64,000 nucleotides of DNA, taken from contig CAVTYH010000004.1 of the NCBI GenBank assembly GCA_963738835.1, forward strand, positions 62,001 through 126,000, given 5' to 3'. The notes beneath the pieces were generated by a model that saw only the letters and a list, made by a program, of their open reading frames with translations, made no database searches and was not told the origin of the DNA. The DNA is from CAVTYH01 sp963738835 (lineage in GTDB: Bacteria > Planctomycetota > Planctomycetia > Pirellulales > JADZDJ01). The translations under genes were made by a program, and so were the position numbers. Of this stretch, positions 18,944 to 28,451 are shown one piece after another (the first letter of the stretch is position 1; the number at the start of each line of letters is the position of its first letter).

Positions 18944-19228
18944 CTAGTGCTTGTAGATTTTGTGTTGTGGCCTGCCGGAGAGGATTTGTTCCTTCCCCCA
19001 GGTGGTGACATCTTTGAAGGCTTGGCTGTGGATGAAATCGAGGAAGGCTTGCTCGTCGGACCACTCGCTGGTGATCAAGTACGAGGCATCGTCGCTCACA
19101 TCTTTCCACAGCGTCGAACTGCTATGGCCTACGGCGGCGCGTAGAGCGCTAATCACCGCAGCAAACTTCTGTTCAAATTCCGTCTGCTTGCCCGCGATGA
19201 CGTGGTAATTCATGCCGACAGTAATCAT
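18944..19228 (-). CDS. Antibiotic biosynthesis monooxygenase (ABM) fold protein
   Basis: This 94-residue single-domain protein has a dimeric alpha/beta-barrel fold. It starts at ATG 19228 (MITVGMNYHVIAGKQTEFEQKF). The ABM pattern is visible: a first strand, EFEQKFAAVISAL helix, STLWKDVSDDASYLITSEWSDEQAFLDFIHS, and a final ILSGRPQHKIY strand. Family members are cofactor-free quinol monooxygenases or heme-degrading enzymes, but many have unknown roles. It diverges from the GH32 gene. Confidence 0.85.
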   Translation of the reverse strand: MITVGMNYHVIAGKQTEFEQKFAAVISALRAAVGHSSSTLWKDVSDDASYLITSEWSDEQAFLDFIHSQAFKDVTTWGKEQILSGRPQHKIYKH

Positions 19229-19394
19229 GGTGAAAGAACTCCTGATTTCCAGGCTGGGTTGCGCAAATCGTTGTCAACCACGAACTAGAGCAGTTATCCC
19301 TAGCATTTTCAAGCAGCCGCTTCTCAATGTGCGACGAAGAAAATGCCAAATGGCAAGTGGCGTGCTGTAGCGAATCCGCGGATCGCTCACTAAC

Positions 19395-21527
19395 ATGACC
19401 TACATGAAATACGGCATCGTTCCTTTCCTCGTCCTGTGCCCTCTCCAGCCGATGATTGCCGCAGACGAGCGGCCGGAGATTCTCATCGCCGACTTTGAGG
19501 CAGACACATACGGCAATTGGAAAGTCGATGGCACTGCCTTCGGGAACCGTCCAGCAGAAGGCACCCTGCCGAATCAGATGCCGGTTACGGGTTTCAAAGG
19601 CAAGGGGCTCGCCAACAGTTACCACGGCGGCGACGGCGCCACCGGCAAACTTACCTCGCCCGCTCTCACCGTCGAACGGCGTTACCTCCAATTTCTGATC
19701 GGCGGCGGCAAGCATCCCGGTAAAACTTGCGTGAACTTGCTGCTGGATAACAAAGTCGTCCGCACCGCGACAGGAGGCAACGACAAGCCAGGCGGATCGG
19801 AGCAGCTTGATTGGCTACTATGGGACGTGCAGGACCTCGCCGGCAAGCAGGCTGTCATCGAAATCGTCGATGACGCGACAGGCGGCTGGGGGCATATTTG
19901 CGTCGATCATATCGTCCAATCAGATCACCGGCTGCCAGGCACGCTCACCGATGCGCGACGGGAGATAGTTGCGGACAAGCATTATCTTAATCTTCCGGTC
20001 AAGAACGGCGGCCCGAAACGGCGGTTGAGCGTGCTCCTCGGTAACAAGCCGGTGCGCGAGTTCGATTGCGAGCTGGCCGATGCAACGCCAGACTTTTGGG
20101 TGTTCCTCGATCTCGCACCGTTTCAAGGCCAGAAGCTTGTCGTGCAAGTCGATCGGTTGCCGGAGGACTCGGCGGGCTTAAAGAACATCGAGCAGGCGGA
20201 CGAGATACGTGGTTCGGAAAACCTGTATCACGAGAGGCTGCGGCCACAGTTTCACTTTTCTACGCAGCGCGGATGGATCAACGATCCGAATGGGCTCGTC
20301 TTCTATAAGGGCGAATATCACCTGTTTTATCAGTACAATCCCTACGGCTGGGATTCGGGGAATAAGCACTGGGGCCACGCGGTCAGCAGCGATCTGGTGC
20401 ATTGGAACGAGTTGCCGATCGCGCTCTGTCCACAACGGTACGGCGATTGGTGTTATTCTGGCAGCGCGGTCGTGGATTTCAAAAACACCGCGGGTCTCAA
20501 GACCGGCGACGAAGATGTGCTGGTCGCCGCATACACCAGCACTGGCCGCGGCGAGTGTATCGCTTACAGCACAGATCGGGGCAGAACGTTCACCGAGCTG
20601 GCCGGCAATCCGGTCGTCAAGCACCAAGGCCGTGATCCGAAAGTGATCTGGCACGAGGATACGCAGGAATGGGTGATGGCCGTCTATGACGAGATTGGGA
20701 AAACCCAGAACATCGCCTTTTACACGTCCCCGGATTTGAAGCGCTGGGAATACCAGAGCCGGATCGAAGGTTATTTCGAGTGCCCGGAGATTTTCGAGCT
20801 GCCGCTTGACGGCGACGAGAAGAAAGCGAAGTGGATTGTTTACGCCGCCGATGGCAACTATACGATCGGCCAATTCGACAGCCACACGTTCACGCGCGAA
20901 TCGGGCAAGCATCGTGGCAACTTCGGCAACTGCTTTTATGCATCCCAGACTTACAACAACGCCCCGAATGGCCGGCGCATTCAAATCGGTTGGGGCCGCA
21001 TTGCCATGCCGGGGATGCCATTTAACCAAATGATGACTTTTCCCTGCGAACTGACTTTGCGCTCGACTCCCGACGGGCCGCGATTGTTCTGCAACCCCGT
21101 CGAGGAAATCACGAAGTTGCACCGGTCCAGCAGAGAGTGGAAGAATATCGTTGTCCGTGAGGGGGAAAATCCGCTCGCGGATTTTTCGGGCGACCTGTTT
21201 CATCTGCGTGCGGAGTTCGAAGTTGGCGATTCGGCCAGCTTCGGATTTACGATCCGCGGTGTGCCCGTTGTGTATGAGGTCCAGAAGCAGACGCTGACCT
21301 GTAAGCAATCGGCGCCGCTGGAACCCGTGGACGGCAAAATCCGGCTCGAATTGCTGGTCGACCGCACCTCGATCGAAATCTTCGCCAACGACGGCCAAGT
21401 CTACATGCCGATCGGCGTCATTCCGGCGGCGGACGAACATTCGTTGGCGCTCTTCACGAAAGGCGCCGAGACAAAATTGACCCGTCTTGAAGTCGCCGAA
21501 TTGGCATCGGCATGGCCGGCAAGATAA
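19395..21527 (+). CDS. Secreted GH32 fructan hydrolase (levanase/invertase type)
   Basis: This secreted retaining glycoside hydrolase cleaves beta-fructosyl bonds in sucrose, inulin or levan. It has 710 residues with a signal peptide ending near IAADERP. Residues about 28-270 are an extra N-terminal beta-sandwich region. The five-bladed catalytic propeller begins near 280: WINDPNG at 294-300 (nucleophile Asp297), GRDPKV near 412-417 (transition-state Asp414) and FECPEIFELP near 461-470 (acid/base Glu462). A C-terminal beta-sandwich from about 560 contains DRTSIEIFANDG. Exo- or endo-action cannot be decided from motifs alone. Confidence 0.93.
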   Translation: MTYMKYGIVPFLVLCPLQPMIAADERPEILIADFEADTYGNWKVDGTAFGNRPAEGTLPNQMPVTGFKGKGLANSYHGGDGATGKLTSPALTVERRYLQFLIGGGKHPGKTCVNLLLDNKVVRTATGGNDKPGGSEQLDWLLWDVQDLAGKQAVIEIVDDATGGWGHICVDHIVQSDHRLPGTLTDARREIVADKHYLNLPVKNGGPKRRLSVLLGNKPVREFDCELADATPDFWVFLDLAPFQGQKLVVQVDRLPEDSAGLKNIEQADEIRGSENLYHERLRPQFHFSTQRGWINDPNGLVFYKGEYHLFYQYNPYGWDSGNKHWGHAVSSDLVHWNELPIALCPQRYGDWCYSGSAVVDFKNTAGLKTGDEDVLVAAYTSTGRGECIAYSTDRGRTFTELAGNPVVKHQGRDPKVIWHEDTQEWVMAVYDEIGKTQNIAFYTSPDLKRWEYQSRIEGYFECPEIFELPLDGDEKKAKWIVYAADGNYTIGQFDSHTFTRESGKHRGNFGNCFYASQTYNNAPNGRRIQIGWGRIAMPGMPFNQMMTFPCELTLRSTPDGPRLFCNPVEEITKLHRSSREWKNIVVREGENPLADFSGDLFHLRAEFEVGDSASFGFTIRGVPVVYEVQKQTLTCKQSAPLEPVDGKIRLELLVDRTSIEIFANDGQVYMPIGVIPAADEHSLALFTKGAETKLTRLEVAELASAWPAR

Positions 21528-21695
21528 CCGGGGCGATAAACGGGAAAAGTTCCCGAAACCTTTTCTCCGTCTCAAACATATGCTTGCCAAGCGTAGAAAG
21601 ATGAGAGCTGGATTTAAAGGTCAGCCAAAGCATAAAAACTAACGGGATGGCGATATTTCTCAATGATCATGCTGCCGCACCGTAGTGAAAGGGAT

Positions 21696-22806
21696 GGCAG
21701 ATTCAAATATCAAATGCGACGCCAAGCCTATTGGCGTATTGGAGAAGAACTTCGCAGGGAGTGCGATAGCCGAGTTGTTTTCGGGGACGATCATTCAGTG
21801 GGGATTGAAGGGCGGCCACCGCGCGGTGGCTGGTCGCTGTCAGGTCGGTTCCTTGGGGCACGTATTGCCGCACCAGACCGTTGGTGTTTTCCTTGGTGCC
21901 GCGCTGCTAGGCGGCGTACGGTTGGGCGAAGTAAACTGCCAACCCCGTCGCGGCCGACAGCCGTTCATGCTCGGCAAATTCTTTGCCGTTGTCAAACGTG
22001 GCCGAGCGGAGCAAAGGGTCGGGCAACGCCCCACTTTGCTTCCGCCGCACTACGCACCGTCGACGCCAGGCGGTTGGAAACGCGGGCCAGGAGCGTGAAG
22101 CCGGATTTCCGTTCGACCAGCGACAACAGTCCGCCCAGGCGGCCACGTCCCACGATCGTATCCCTTTCCCAATCGCCATAGCGCTGCCGCGCCGTCACAA
22201 TGATTGGTCGTCCGTCAATGCGGGTCACGTTGGGGAGTCGGCCCGCATCGGCTGGGCGTTTGCGCCGCGGCACACCAAACCGCAGACAGCTCCGCCAAAC
22301 TCGCTGCTGGTCCCTCGATTGCTCGCGGATCCACTGATAAATGGTCTGCCGAGAAATCTGCTGCGCAGGTTGGCGCCGAAATTCACGTCGAGATCGGCCG
22401 GCGACCTGATCGGGCGACCAATAACGCTGCAACCGTCGGCACACGTACTGCTGAACGCGTGGATCGCGCATCTTCCGCACCCGATGGTTCACCCAGCGGC
22501 GAACGTCCGTACGCTGCTGCGCCTCTTCGGCACGTTAGCCCACCGGACCGGTGTTGCGGGCCAACTCTCGGTAGATCGTCGAGCGGTGCTGGTGCAGACG
22601 TCGGACAATCTCTTGCTTGGGCACCTTCAATTCCAGTAACTGCGCCAGGACCTCACGATCCGACTCGGTAAGCTGCTGGTACATCGCTGGGACTCCGTTC
22701 GAATGTCGTGTTCCGTAAAACAACCAGACATTCGGACCTCCCAGCGATCTTTCCTTCAACACCAATCACGCCCTGCTAGCTGTCGCATTTGATTTCGGAA
22801 TCCGCC
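21696..22806. mobile_element. IS30-family insertion sequence, about 1.1 kb, inactive
   Basis: Imperfect terminal inverted repeats are visible. The left end at 21696-21720 ends in ATCAAATGCGAC; the right end at 22782-22806 starts with GTCGCATTTGAT; about 21 of 25 bases match. The transposase stop codon lies inside the left repeat, as is usual for compact IS elements. I see no clear target duplication. The transposase is broken, so the copy is dead unless helped in trans. Confidence 0.8.
21703..22684 (-). pseudogene. IS30-family transposase, degenerate
   Basis: The start is ATG 22684 (MYQQLTESDREVLAQLL), giving an N-terminal HTH (EIVRRLHQHRSTIYREL). The DDE catalytic core is recognisable: GDWERDTIVGRG (first Asp), FDNGKEFAEHE (second Asp) and QRGTKENTNGLVRQY (Glu). 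It is interrupted by an ochre stop near 22536 where the family has Tyr (GPVG-stop-RAEEAQQR), a frameshift near 22010, and an amber stop at 21909-21907 where the family has Trp. Such transposases bind the terminal repeats and move the element. Confidence 0.85.
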
Positions 22807-22984
22807 CAGTCGTCAAGAAAAGTAGAATGTCCCCTTTTCACTTTCTGATGGCTCCTCCACCACACTGGCCGAACAAGCGGAAAAGTGGAAAGGCTGGTAT
22901 AGGCGGCAGAGCCGATAGTTACGACATCTACAGCCGGTAGTGGACCAGTCTGTAATCGGTGGGGTGGCTGGGGTCGACCGAAGG

Positions 22985-23014
22985 GAGCCCCCAGCGCGTA
23001 AAATCCGGGGGCTC
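22985..23014. repeat. Palindrome GAGCCCCC...GGGGGCTC
   Basis: Perfect 8-base arms at 22985-22992 and 23007-23014 flank a 14-base loop, inside a longer GGGGTGGCTGGGGTCGACC-type stretch (22960-23020) that looks like another dispersed repeat. Confidence 0.55.
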
Positions 23015-23081
23015 GGCGGCGCTCAACCCCTTATGTTATCCTAAAGGGACATTCTGGTGGCGGTGTCAAAGATCAGATGCC

Positions 23082-24173
23082 ATGAAACTCCTGATATGTA
23101 TCTTCTGTGCGCTGATTTCTCTTGCATTCCTGTGCGTTGCTGCGCAAGCCGGCGATGATATTAGTAGAGTTACGGTGGTGCCTGCGCCTGATGGTGGAAA
23201 ACCTGTGACTGCCAAAATTGATGGTACTGGAGCGATCCACTTGCTATTCGACACAGCCGACGGCCCGCGGTATGCAAAGTCTACTGACGATGGCACGACA
23301 TTCAGCGATGCAATTCCCGTGGTTGACAGCGTGTCGATCAAGGAGGGACTGGATTTCAGCGGCGCAGATATGGCTGTTGGAAAGGATGGCGTCGTCCATG
23401 TGGCAATGAACACAAATGCCTGGAAGTTGAAATTGCCCAAGGATGAGTGGGCGCTGTATTACACTCGCTTGCAACCAGGAGCGAAGGCGTTTTCGCCGGT
23501 ACGCAATCTCAACCACCAGTCGAGCCAGGGCTTCTCTCTAGCTGCTGACGACAAGGGCAACGTCACCGCCTGCTGGTTGTCGGGCAAGCTATATGCCAAC
23601 GTCTCGCACGACAACGGAAACACTTTCGCCTCCCAAGTGGAAATTGATCCCACCTATGATCCATGCGACTGCTGCACGACCAGTGCTGTCTACGGAACAG
23701 ACGGCAAATTGGCCGTGCTGTACCGCGAGGAGACGAACAACGAGCGTGATATGTATCTGATCTTGTGGGATCAGGACCGAGGCCAAGTCTCACGGACGAG
23801 AATCAGCAGCACCTTGTGGAAGATCAATGTGTGCCCGATGAGCGCGTTTGCAGTTACCCGTAACAAGAACGGTTTTGTGGCGGTATGGCCGACCAAGGAC
23901 CAAATCTATTTCGCTCGACTGGACAGCAACGGGAATCCTTTGCCGCCTGTAGAGATCAAGACGCCTGGAAAAGCAGGATTGCATACCGGAATGCTAGGTT
24001 TGTGCCCGCGCGACGGGACTACGTTTGTGGCCTGGAAGAACAACGACGAACTGCATTGGCAGCTATACGATCCAGATGGCCACGCCAATGGATCACCCGG
24101 TTCCGTTCGCAGTTCCGGCAACAGCGTTGCCGGGATTGTGGACAACGAGGGTCGCTTCTTTCTGTTTCGTTAA
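23082..24173 (+). CDS. Secreted sialidase-like (BNR repeat) protein
   Basis: I chose ATG 23082 (MKLLICIFCALISLAFLCVAAQAG), which gives a good signal peptide; 41 codons upstream lie in repeat DNA. The 363-residue mature region looks like a six-bladed propeller of the exo-alpha-sialidase superfamily. Two Asp-box motifs are visible, STDDGTTF at residues 67-74 and SHDNGNTF at 175-182. A Cys-rich DPCDCCTTS segment near 200 and CPMSAF are typical of a planctomycete subgroup. Catalytic Arg triad and Tyr cannot be assigned with confidence, so enzymatic activity is uncertain. Confidence 0.7.
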   Translation: MKLLICIFCALISLAFLCVAAQAGDDISRVTVVPAPDGGKPVTAKIDGTGAIHLLFDTADGPRYAKSTDDGTTFSDAIPVVDSVSIKEGLDFSGADMAVGKDGVVHVAMNTNAWKLKLPKDEWALYYTRLQPGAKAFSPVRNLNHQSSQGFSLAADDKGNVTACWLSGKLYANVSHDNGNTFASQVEIDPTYDPCDCCTTSAVYGTDGKLAVLYREETNNERDMYLILWDQDRGQVSRTRISSTLWKINVCPMSAFAVTRNKNGFVAVWPTKDQIYFARLDSNGNPLPPVEIKTPGKAGLHTGMLGLCPRDGTTFVAWKNNDELHWQLYDPDGHANGSPGSVRSSGNSVAGIVDNEGRFFLFR

Positions 24174-24208
24174 GATAAGCCGCATGATGGAATGAAAAGA
24201 GGGGAAGG

Positions 24209-24239
24209 AAAAGTGGACATTCTAGAATGTCCACTTTTT
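24209..24239 (+). terminator. Perfect 30-base palindrome with T run, probable terminator
   Basis: AAAAGTGGACATTCT is followed immediately by its exact reverse complement (24209-24238), then T. It sits 35 bases after the sialidase-like stop and before the convergent PAP2 stop, so it may terminate both. Half-copies of the same motif are at 22824-22838 and 23043-23055. Confidence 0.5.
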
Positions 24240-24250
24240 ACCTCCGGTGG

Positions 24251-25582
24251 TCACCACTGGTGCATCACCGCGATGCCGGGGCCGCCGTCGATTAACGTCG
24301 GGGTCACTAGCCACTGGCGCTTCTGCCATTCGGTTTCGTTCACGGCGGCCACCGAGAGGCCGGCGATCCACCAGCCCATGATCACTTGCGACAGGTAGTG
24401 CGAATCGGTGTGGATGCGCGAAATGCCGGCCAGGGTGCCCATACCGTAGAGGCCCACTTGCAGCGGCACGTAGTCGGTCATCTGCGCGGCGGTCCAGAAC
24501 GGCACGGCGCCGACAAAGGCGTGGCCACTCACGCCGTTGTTGTCTTGGAACGGTTTCCAATTGGAACCGGCGCTGCTTTCGCCCGGCCGTGATGAGCCAA
24601 TAATATATTGCAGCGCCAGCACCGGCACTGCGCCAACCACTAAACCGCGCATCGAGCGGCCGCTCCATTGCGCGAGCCATTCGGCCACGGGTCGCTCGCC
24701 AGGGCCGGCATTTTCAACCAGCCAGTAATCAACCAAATAAATTCCCGCCAGTGACGGTATCACATACTGCCCGGTGCCAAAGCCTTTGGCCCAATTCAAA
24801 TCGGTCGAGTTTTTATTCGATGGGCCATGCACGAAGTTGCGGAATTGCTCGTCGAGGCTGGTGTTGGCTAGAATCGCCGTGCCGCCCAATCCGACGCCCA
24901 GCCACGCCAGGCTGCGGCAACTGTAAAAGTTCCTCTGGTCCTCAACCAAGTTGTAAACCAGCGGTTGCGCCATCATCCGCTGCCAGACGGTTGGCTGCTC
25001 GCAAAAATGTGGCTGATCGTCGATCACCACGTCTACCGCATCGCCTTGCGGTCCATTAACACCCACGTAAATCGGCGGACGGCCTGGTTCGAGATGCCCA
25101 TTGACCGGATCTGGCAGATAGACAACGTCCGGCGTTGTGGTTCCTGCAACGGGCGCGTTGTAGGCGGCCGGTACTACGCCGTATGAATTCTCGAACTCAG
25201 AAGATAGCCCGCCCTGGTCCAAATACGCCGTTTCATCGAGCGAAAACGGGAAGTCGCCTCCCGTGCGGGTGTCGAAAACGGTCCCGGTTGTCGGCGATGC
25301 GGGCCGATCGCGAAAGCGGTCCCAAAGATAATCGATCACGCCAAACTGCCGTTTCTCGGTCGGTTGAGAAACGGCCGGCACCGATGACGGTGGCGCTTCG
25401 TTGGCTGCAAATTTTTGGTACGCCGCATGAACGGCGCGGTTCTCCGCCGAGTTGGCTGGCAGCGGCGCTAAGGTTGCCGCTTGAAACGGCGGCGCATCGC
25501 CCAGCACGTCGGCGGTTCGAGTCGGCGCAGTCGCACAGCCCGCCAAAACCGTTGCCATTAAAGCGGCAATCAAAGCTTTCAT
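24251..25582 (-). CDS. PAP2-family phosphatase, lipoprotein
   Basis: This is a membrane- or periplasm-located acid phosphatase-like protein. I chose ATG 25582 (MKALIAALMATVLAGCATAP), giving a lipoprotein signal with lipobox LAGC. Residues about 30-200 are low-complexity and unassigned. The C-terminal 220 residues carry the PAP2 signature: GSSRPGE, then SGHAFVGA, then SRIHTDSHYLSQVIMGW, supplying the conserved Arg, SGH His and RxxxxxH catalytic residues. Several hydrophobic helices surround these. Likely substrates are lipid phosphates such as phosphatidate or undecaprenyl diphosphate, but this is inference. Confidence 0.85.
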   Translation of the reverse strand: MKALIAALMATVLAGCATAPTRTADVLGDAPPFQAATLAPLPANSAENRAVHAAYQKFAANEAPPSSVPAVSQPTEKRQFGVIDYLWDRFRDRPASPTTGTVFDTRTGGDFPFSLDETAYLDQGGLSSEFENSYGVVPAAYNAPVAGTTTPDVVYLPDPVNGHLEPGRPPIYVGVNGPQGDAVDVVIDDQPHFCEQPTVWQRMMAQPLVYNLVEDQRNFYSCRSLAWLGVGLGGTAILANTSLDEQFRNFVHGPSNKNSTDLNWAKGFGTGQYVIPSLAGIYLVDYWLVENAGPGERPVAEWLAQWSGRSMRGLVVGAVPVLALQYIIGSSRPGESSAGSNWKPFQDNNGVSGHAFVGAVPFWTAAQMTDYVPLQVGLYGMGTLAGISRIHTDSHYLSQVIMGWWIAGLSVAAVNETEWQKRQWLVTPTLIDGGPGIAVMHQW

Positions 25583-25784
25583 GCCGAGCGCGAAATGACG
25601 GCATCCACCGGGAGCAACAGCCATGCAGCCGGACAAGATGCCGACGGGAAGAGAAAGCAACCAAAAAGGATCGCTACGGTACTCGGCATGCTGGCAAGGG
25701 GCAAGCCGATTCCGGCGGAATTTATGCGGCGTTTAAGGTGGCGTGCAATTCGATTCTCGCCGTGGCCAGTCGGAATGACGCTGT

Positions 25785-25812
25785 CAGCGCGGAGCAAGCT
25801 CCGCCGCTACAC
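25785..25812. repeat. Second copy of the GGCGGAGCTTGCTCCGC repeat
   Basis: It is the exact reverse complement of 7402-7429 over 28 bases. Confidence 0.75.
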
Positions 25813-25912
25813 GGTCGTTCAGCGCGCTGCTAGCGGCACCTTAGCGAACCAATCTTGACCGTTTTTCCCGGAGCGTGTATTTACCGACGCACTTATCTTG
25901 CTCGCCGCTAGC

Positions 25913-25940
25913 ACGTAGGTCAGGCTAAAGCCCGACGTAC
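25913..25940. repeat. GTAGGTCAGGCTAAAGCCCGACGTAC repeat unit
   Basis: It is related to the inverted pair at 14729-14797 (GTAGGTCxGxCT...AGxCxGAC). Confidence 0.6.
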
Positions 25941-25966
25941 AAAACTCGTTCATCAAGGGCTGCCCG

Positions 25967-27107
25967 GTGCATAGACCGTGGCCGTTAACTGCGATCATGT
26001 TTTGCGCCGCGTGGTTGGCGGCAGCAACTGCCCGCGCAAAGAGTCGAGTTTCCCACGCCTGCTCCCTCGGCCACCTACGGCAGTGCCATTCAGCCGCCGC
26101 TGCCAACGTTCGATCCGTATGCCATGCCGGCCACAACGCCGGCGCCCGGTGCGCCCTATCTGCCACCAACCACTGCGGCCCCGGTCTACGGCACGCCGTA
26201 CAACGGTTCGCCAGCCGCGCTCTATCCGGAAGGAGCGCCGGTGTACAACGGCCCGACCTTCGCACCGGTCACCGAAACCTGGAACCAGACGATGCGCTTC
26301 TTCCAGGAAATTCATGGCGATGAAACCTGGCTGGCGCGCGGCGGCGGCGATCGTGCGCTGGGCATCAATACCATCAACACCTGGGTCACGTTTGCCCTGC
26401 CTTTTGCTTTTACCCCGAATCCAATTCTGATTACGCCCGGCTTTCAGCTTTACCTGTGGGATGGCCCCGACGCCACGGGCGATCCGCCGCCCACGCTGCC
26501 GGGTGCGACATATGGCGCGTATCTCGATTTCGCCTGGAATCCGCAAATCAACAACTGGCTGGGCGCCGAATTAGAAGTCAGCCCCGGTGTGTATACCGAT
26601 TTCGAACGCACCACCAACGAAAGTTTGCGCGTTTTGGGTCGCGGTCTGGTGGTGCTGACGATGACCCCCACCATGCAATTCAAGTTCGGCATTTGGTACA
26701 TCGACCGGATCGAAATCAAGTTGCTGCCCGCGGTGGGAATTGTGTGTACCCCCAATCCGGATGCGCGCTACGAAATCTTCTTTCCCGCGCCGAAACTGGC
26801 GCATTGCTGCAGCACGATCGGCAACCACAACATCTGGGCGTACATCCGTGGCGAATACGGCGGCGGATCGTGGACTGCGGTGCGTCCACCGGGAGGAACT
26901 CAGACCGGCGACATCAACGACGAGTTCGAATACGACGATCTCCGCGTGGCCATCGGCGTCGATATTCTGCCAGAAACGCAAAGCGGGTTGCGCGGCTACC
27001 TGGAAGTCGGCTACGCCTTCGACCGCCAGTTGGTCTTCCGCAGCAACTTGCCGCCCAAGGTCGATATTGGCGATACCATCCTGGTCGGCGCCGGGCTTTC
27101 GTTCTGA
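25967..27107 (+). CDS. Outer-membrane beta-barrel-like protein, frameshift near N-terminus
   Basis: The start is GTG 25967 with AAGGG upstream (or ATG 25997). The first frame encodes a signal peptide (MFCAAWLAAATARA). Near 26037 the frame shifts to one that gives VEFPTPAPSATYGSAIQ, a Pro/Ala-rich linker, and then about 250 residues of alternating amphipathic strands (WVTFALPFAFTPNPILITPGF, LDFAWNPQINNWLGAELEVS, ending VDIGDTILVGAGLSF with a C-terminal Phe, as in outer-membrane barrels). It resembles the protein at 27308-28447 in order of motifs, so the two are tandem paralogues. Transport or structural function is unknown. Confidence 0.7.
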
Positions 27108-27116
27108 GCGGTCATT

Positions 27117-27345
27117 CACCGCTGAGATCGCAGAGGACGCGGAGGTTGATGGAGTCGTTGGGTCACGGGAATACAGATGAACACAGAAGAATGATGAATT
27201 CTGATGAACACGCAGAACAGAGGGATTTGTTGAACCACACCGGCCCTTGAATAGTTACAAAAGCGACGATTCACCGCGTCAGCATTTCTCGAATCAGAAA
27301 ACGATCTGTGTTCATCTCTTTTCATCTGCGTTCGTCTGGATTCCC
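27117..27345. repeat. Dispersed repeats between the tandem barrel genes
   Basis: 27117-27145 is a GAGATCGCAGAGGACGCGGAGG unit of the same family as 4655-4812. 27166-27215 and 27300-27345 hold ACAGATGAACACAG and CTGTGTTCATC type units in opposite orientation, together forming a loose inverted repeat. Confidence 0.55.
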
Positions 27346-28447
27346 CAGTTTGCGAATTGCCGTCTGGCTGGTGGCTATCGTTGGTTTGGCACGTCCCGTT
27401 GCTGCCCAGCAGTGGGGGCAATCGAATCAGCCGATTTATTCTCCGCCGGCAGCATATGGGCAATTCATTAGTGGCGATTCGCTGGGGCCATCGCCGCTGC
27501 CGCCGGTGACGGGGCAGGCGTATTCATCGGCTCCGTCGTTTTCGATGGCCGATTCCAGCCGTGTGCCGGCGAAGTTGGCATCTTACCCGCGCGACTTCAC
27601 CGAACCGCTGCTCGGTGAACCCGACAATTTTGTGCTGCTGCCAGAAGCGGCACAGCCAAAGAGTCCGCCGCAGCGGGCCGGTTTCTTCCAGCGCATTGCC
27701 GGCACAACGACCTACTTGCCGCGGTTTGGCTCTGGCAGCGTCGGCTTTGAAGACACCGAAGTGTACGGCGTGTTCGCCGTGCCGTGCCCAACGCGTGACA
27801 TGCCACTGTTGATTGAACCCGGCACCGATTTTTGGGTGGTCGATGCGCCGGGGTTTGATTTGCCTGCCACGCTGCACGACGACTATTTGGAGTTCCACTG
27901 GCTGGCAAAACTAACCGATATTTGGAGCGCCGACGTGATGGTCACGCCTGGCTGGCACAGCGACTACCACAACCCCAACGGTTCGCAAGCCTTTCGCATC
28001 GAATCGCACGCGGTCGTCGCCTATAACTGGACGCCCAATTTGAAGATCGCCGCTGGCGTGGCGTATTGGGATCGGCTGAACGTGAAGTTTGTTCCCGCGG
28101 GCGGCATCATCTGGACACCGAACGAGTACACGCGGTATGAACTCATCACGCCCAAGCCGCGGATCGCTTACCGCATTGATTGCAACGAGTGTTGGCAGCG
28201 CTGGGTGTATATTGCCGGTGAATTCGGCGGCGGCGAATGGGCGATTCGTCAGGCCGGCGGCGTCGACAATATTCTGAACTATTCCGACTACCGCGTGATG
28301 CTGGGCATCGAGCACAAAAGCCTGAACCTGAGCCTGAACGGCTTCGCCGAAGTCGGGTACGTCTTCGGCCGGCAGTTGCAGTACGAGACCGGCCCCGATC
28401 AGAATCTACCAACCACGATGATGGCCCGGCTGGGGCTGTCGTACTAA
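27308..28447 (+). CDS. Outer-membrane beta-barrel-like protein, paralogue of the preceding gene
   Basis: This protein has up to 379 residues. The start is uncertain: GTG 27308 would translate part of a dispersed repeat, whereas TTG 27350 begins right at the signal peptide (LRIAVWLVAIVGLARPVAAQQ). After a Pro/Ser-rich linker come barrel-like strands in the same order as in the upstream gene: LEFHWLAKLTDIWSADVMVTPGWHSDY, VAYNWTPNLKIAAGVAYWDR, AGGIIWTPNEYTRYELITPKPRIAYR, YIAGEFGGGEW, and FAEVGYVFGRQL, ending MMARLGLSY with a terminal aromatic residue. Substrate unknown. Confidence 0.72.
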   Translation: MFISFHLRSSGFPSLRIAVWLVAIVGLARPVAAQQWGQSNQPIYSPPAAYGQFISGDSLGPSPLPPVTGQAYSSAPSFSMADSSRVPAKLASYPRDFTEPLLGEPDNFVLLPEAAQPKSPPQRAGFFQRIAGTTTYLPRFGSGSVGFEDTEVYGVFAVPCPTRDMPLLIEPGTDFWVVDAPGFDLPATLHDDYLEFHWLAKLTDIWSADVMVTPGWHSDYHNPNGSQAFRIESHAVVAYNWTPNLKIAAGVAYWDRLNVKFVPAGGIIWTPNEYTRYELITPKPRIAYRIDCNECWQRWVYIAGEFGGGEWAIRQAGGVDNILNYSDYRVMLGIEHKSLNLSLNGFAEVGYVFGRQLQYETGPDQNLPTTMMARLGLSY

Positions 28448-28451
28448 GACA

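Larger units (their letters stand above)
25583..25966. other. Intergenic region with two dispersed repeats
   Basis: This region separates the PAP2 gene and the divergent outer-membrane gene. It contains the repeats at 25785-25812 and 25913-25940. No gene or RNA was recognised. Confidence 0.5.

Noticed and set aside
20178..21590. A 470-codon open frame antisense to the GH32 gene
   Set aside because: No recognisable motifs; the plus strand has the complete catalytic set.
24209..24239. Possible operator for a dimeric regulator
   Set aside because: A perfect palindrome could bind a regulator, but it lies between two convergent gene ends and has a T run, so terminator is preferred.
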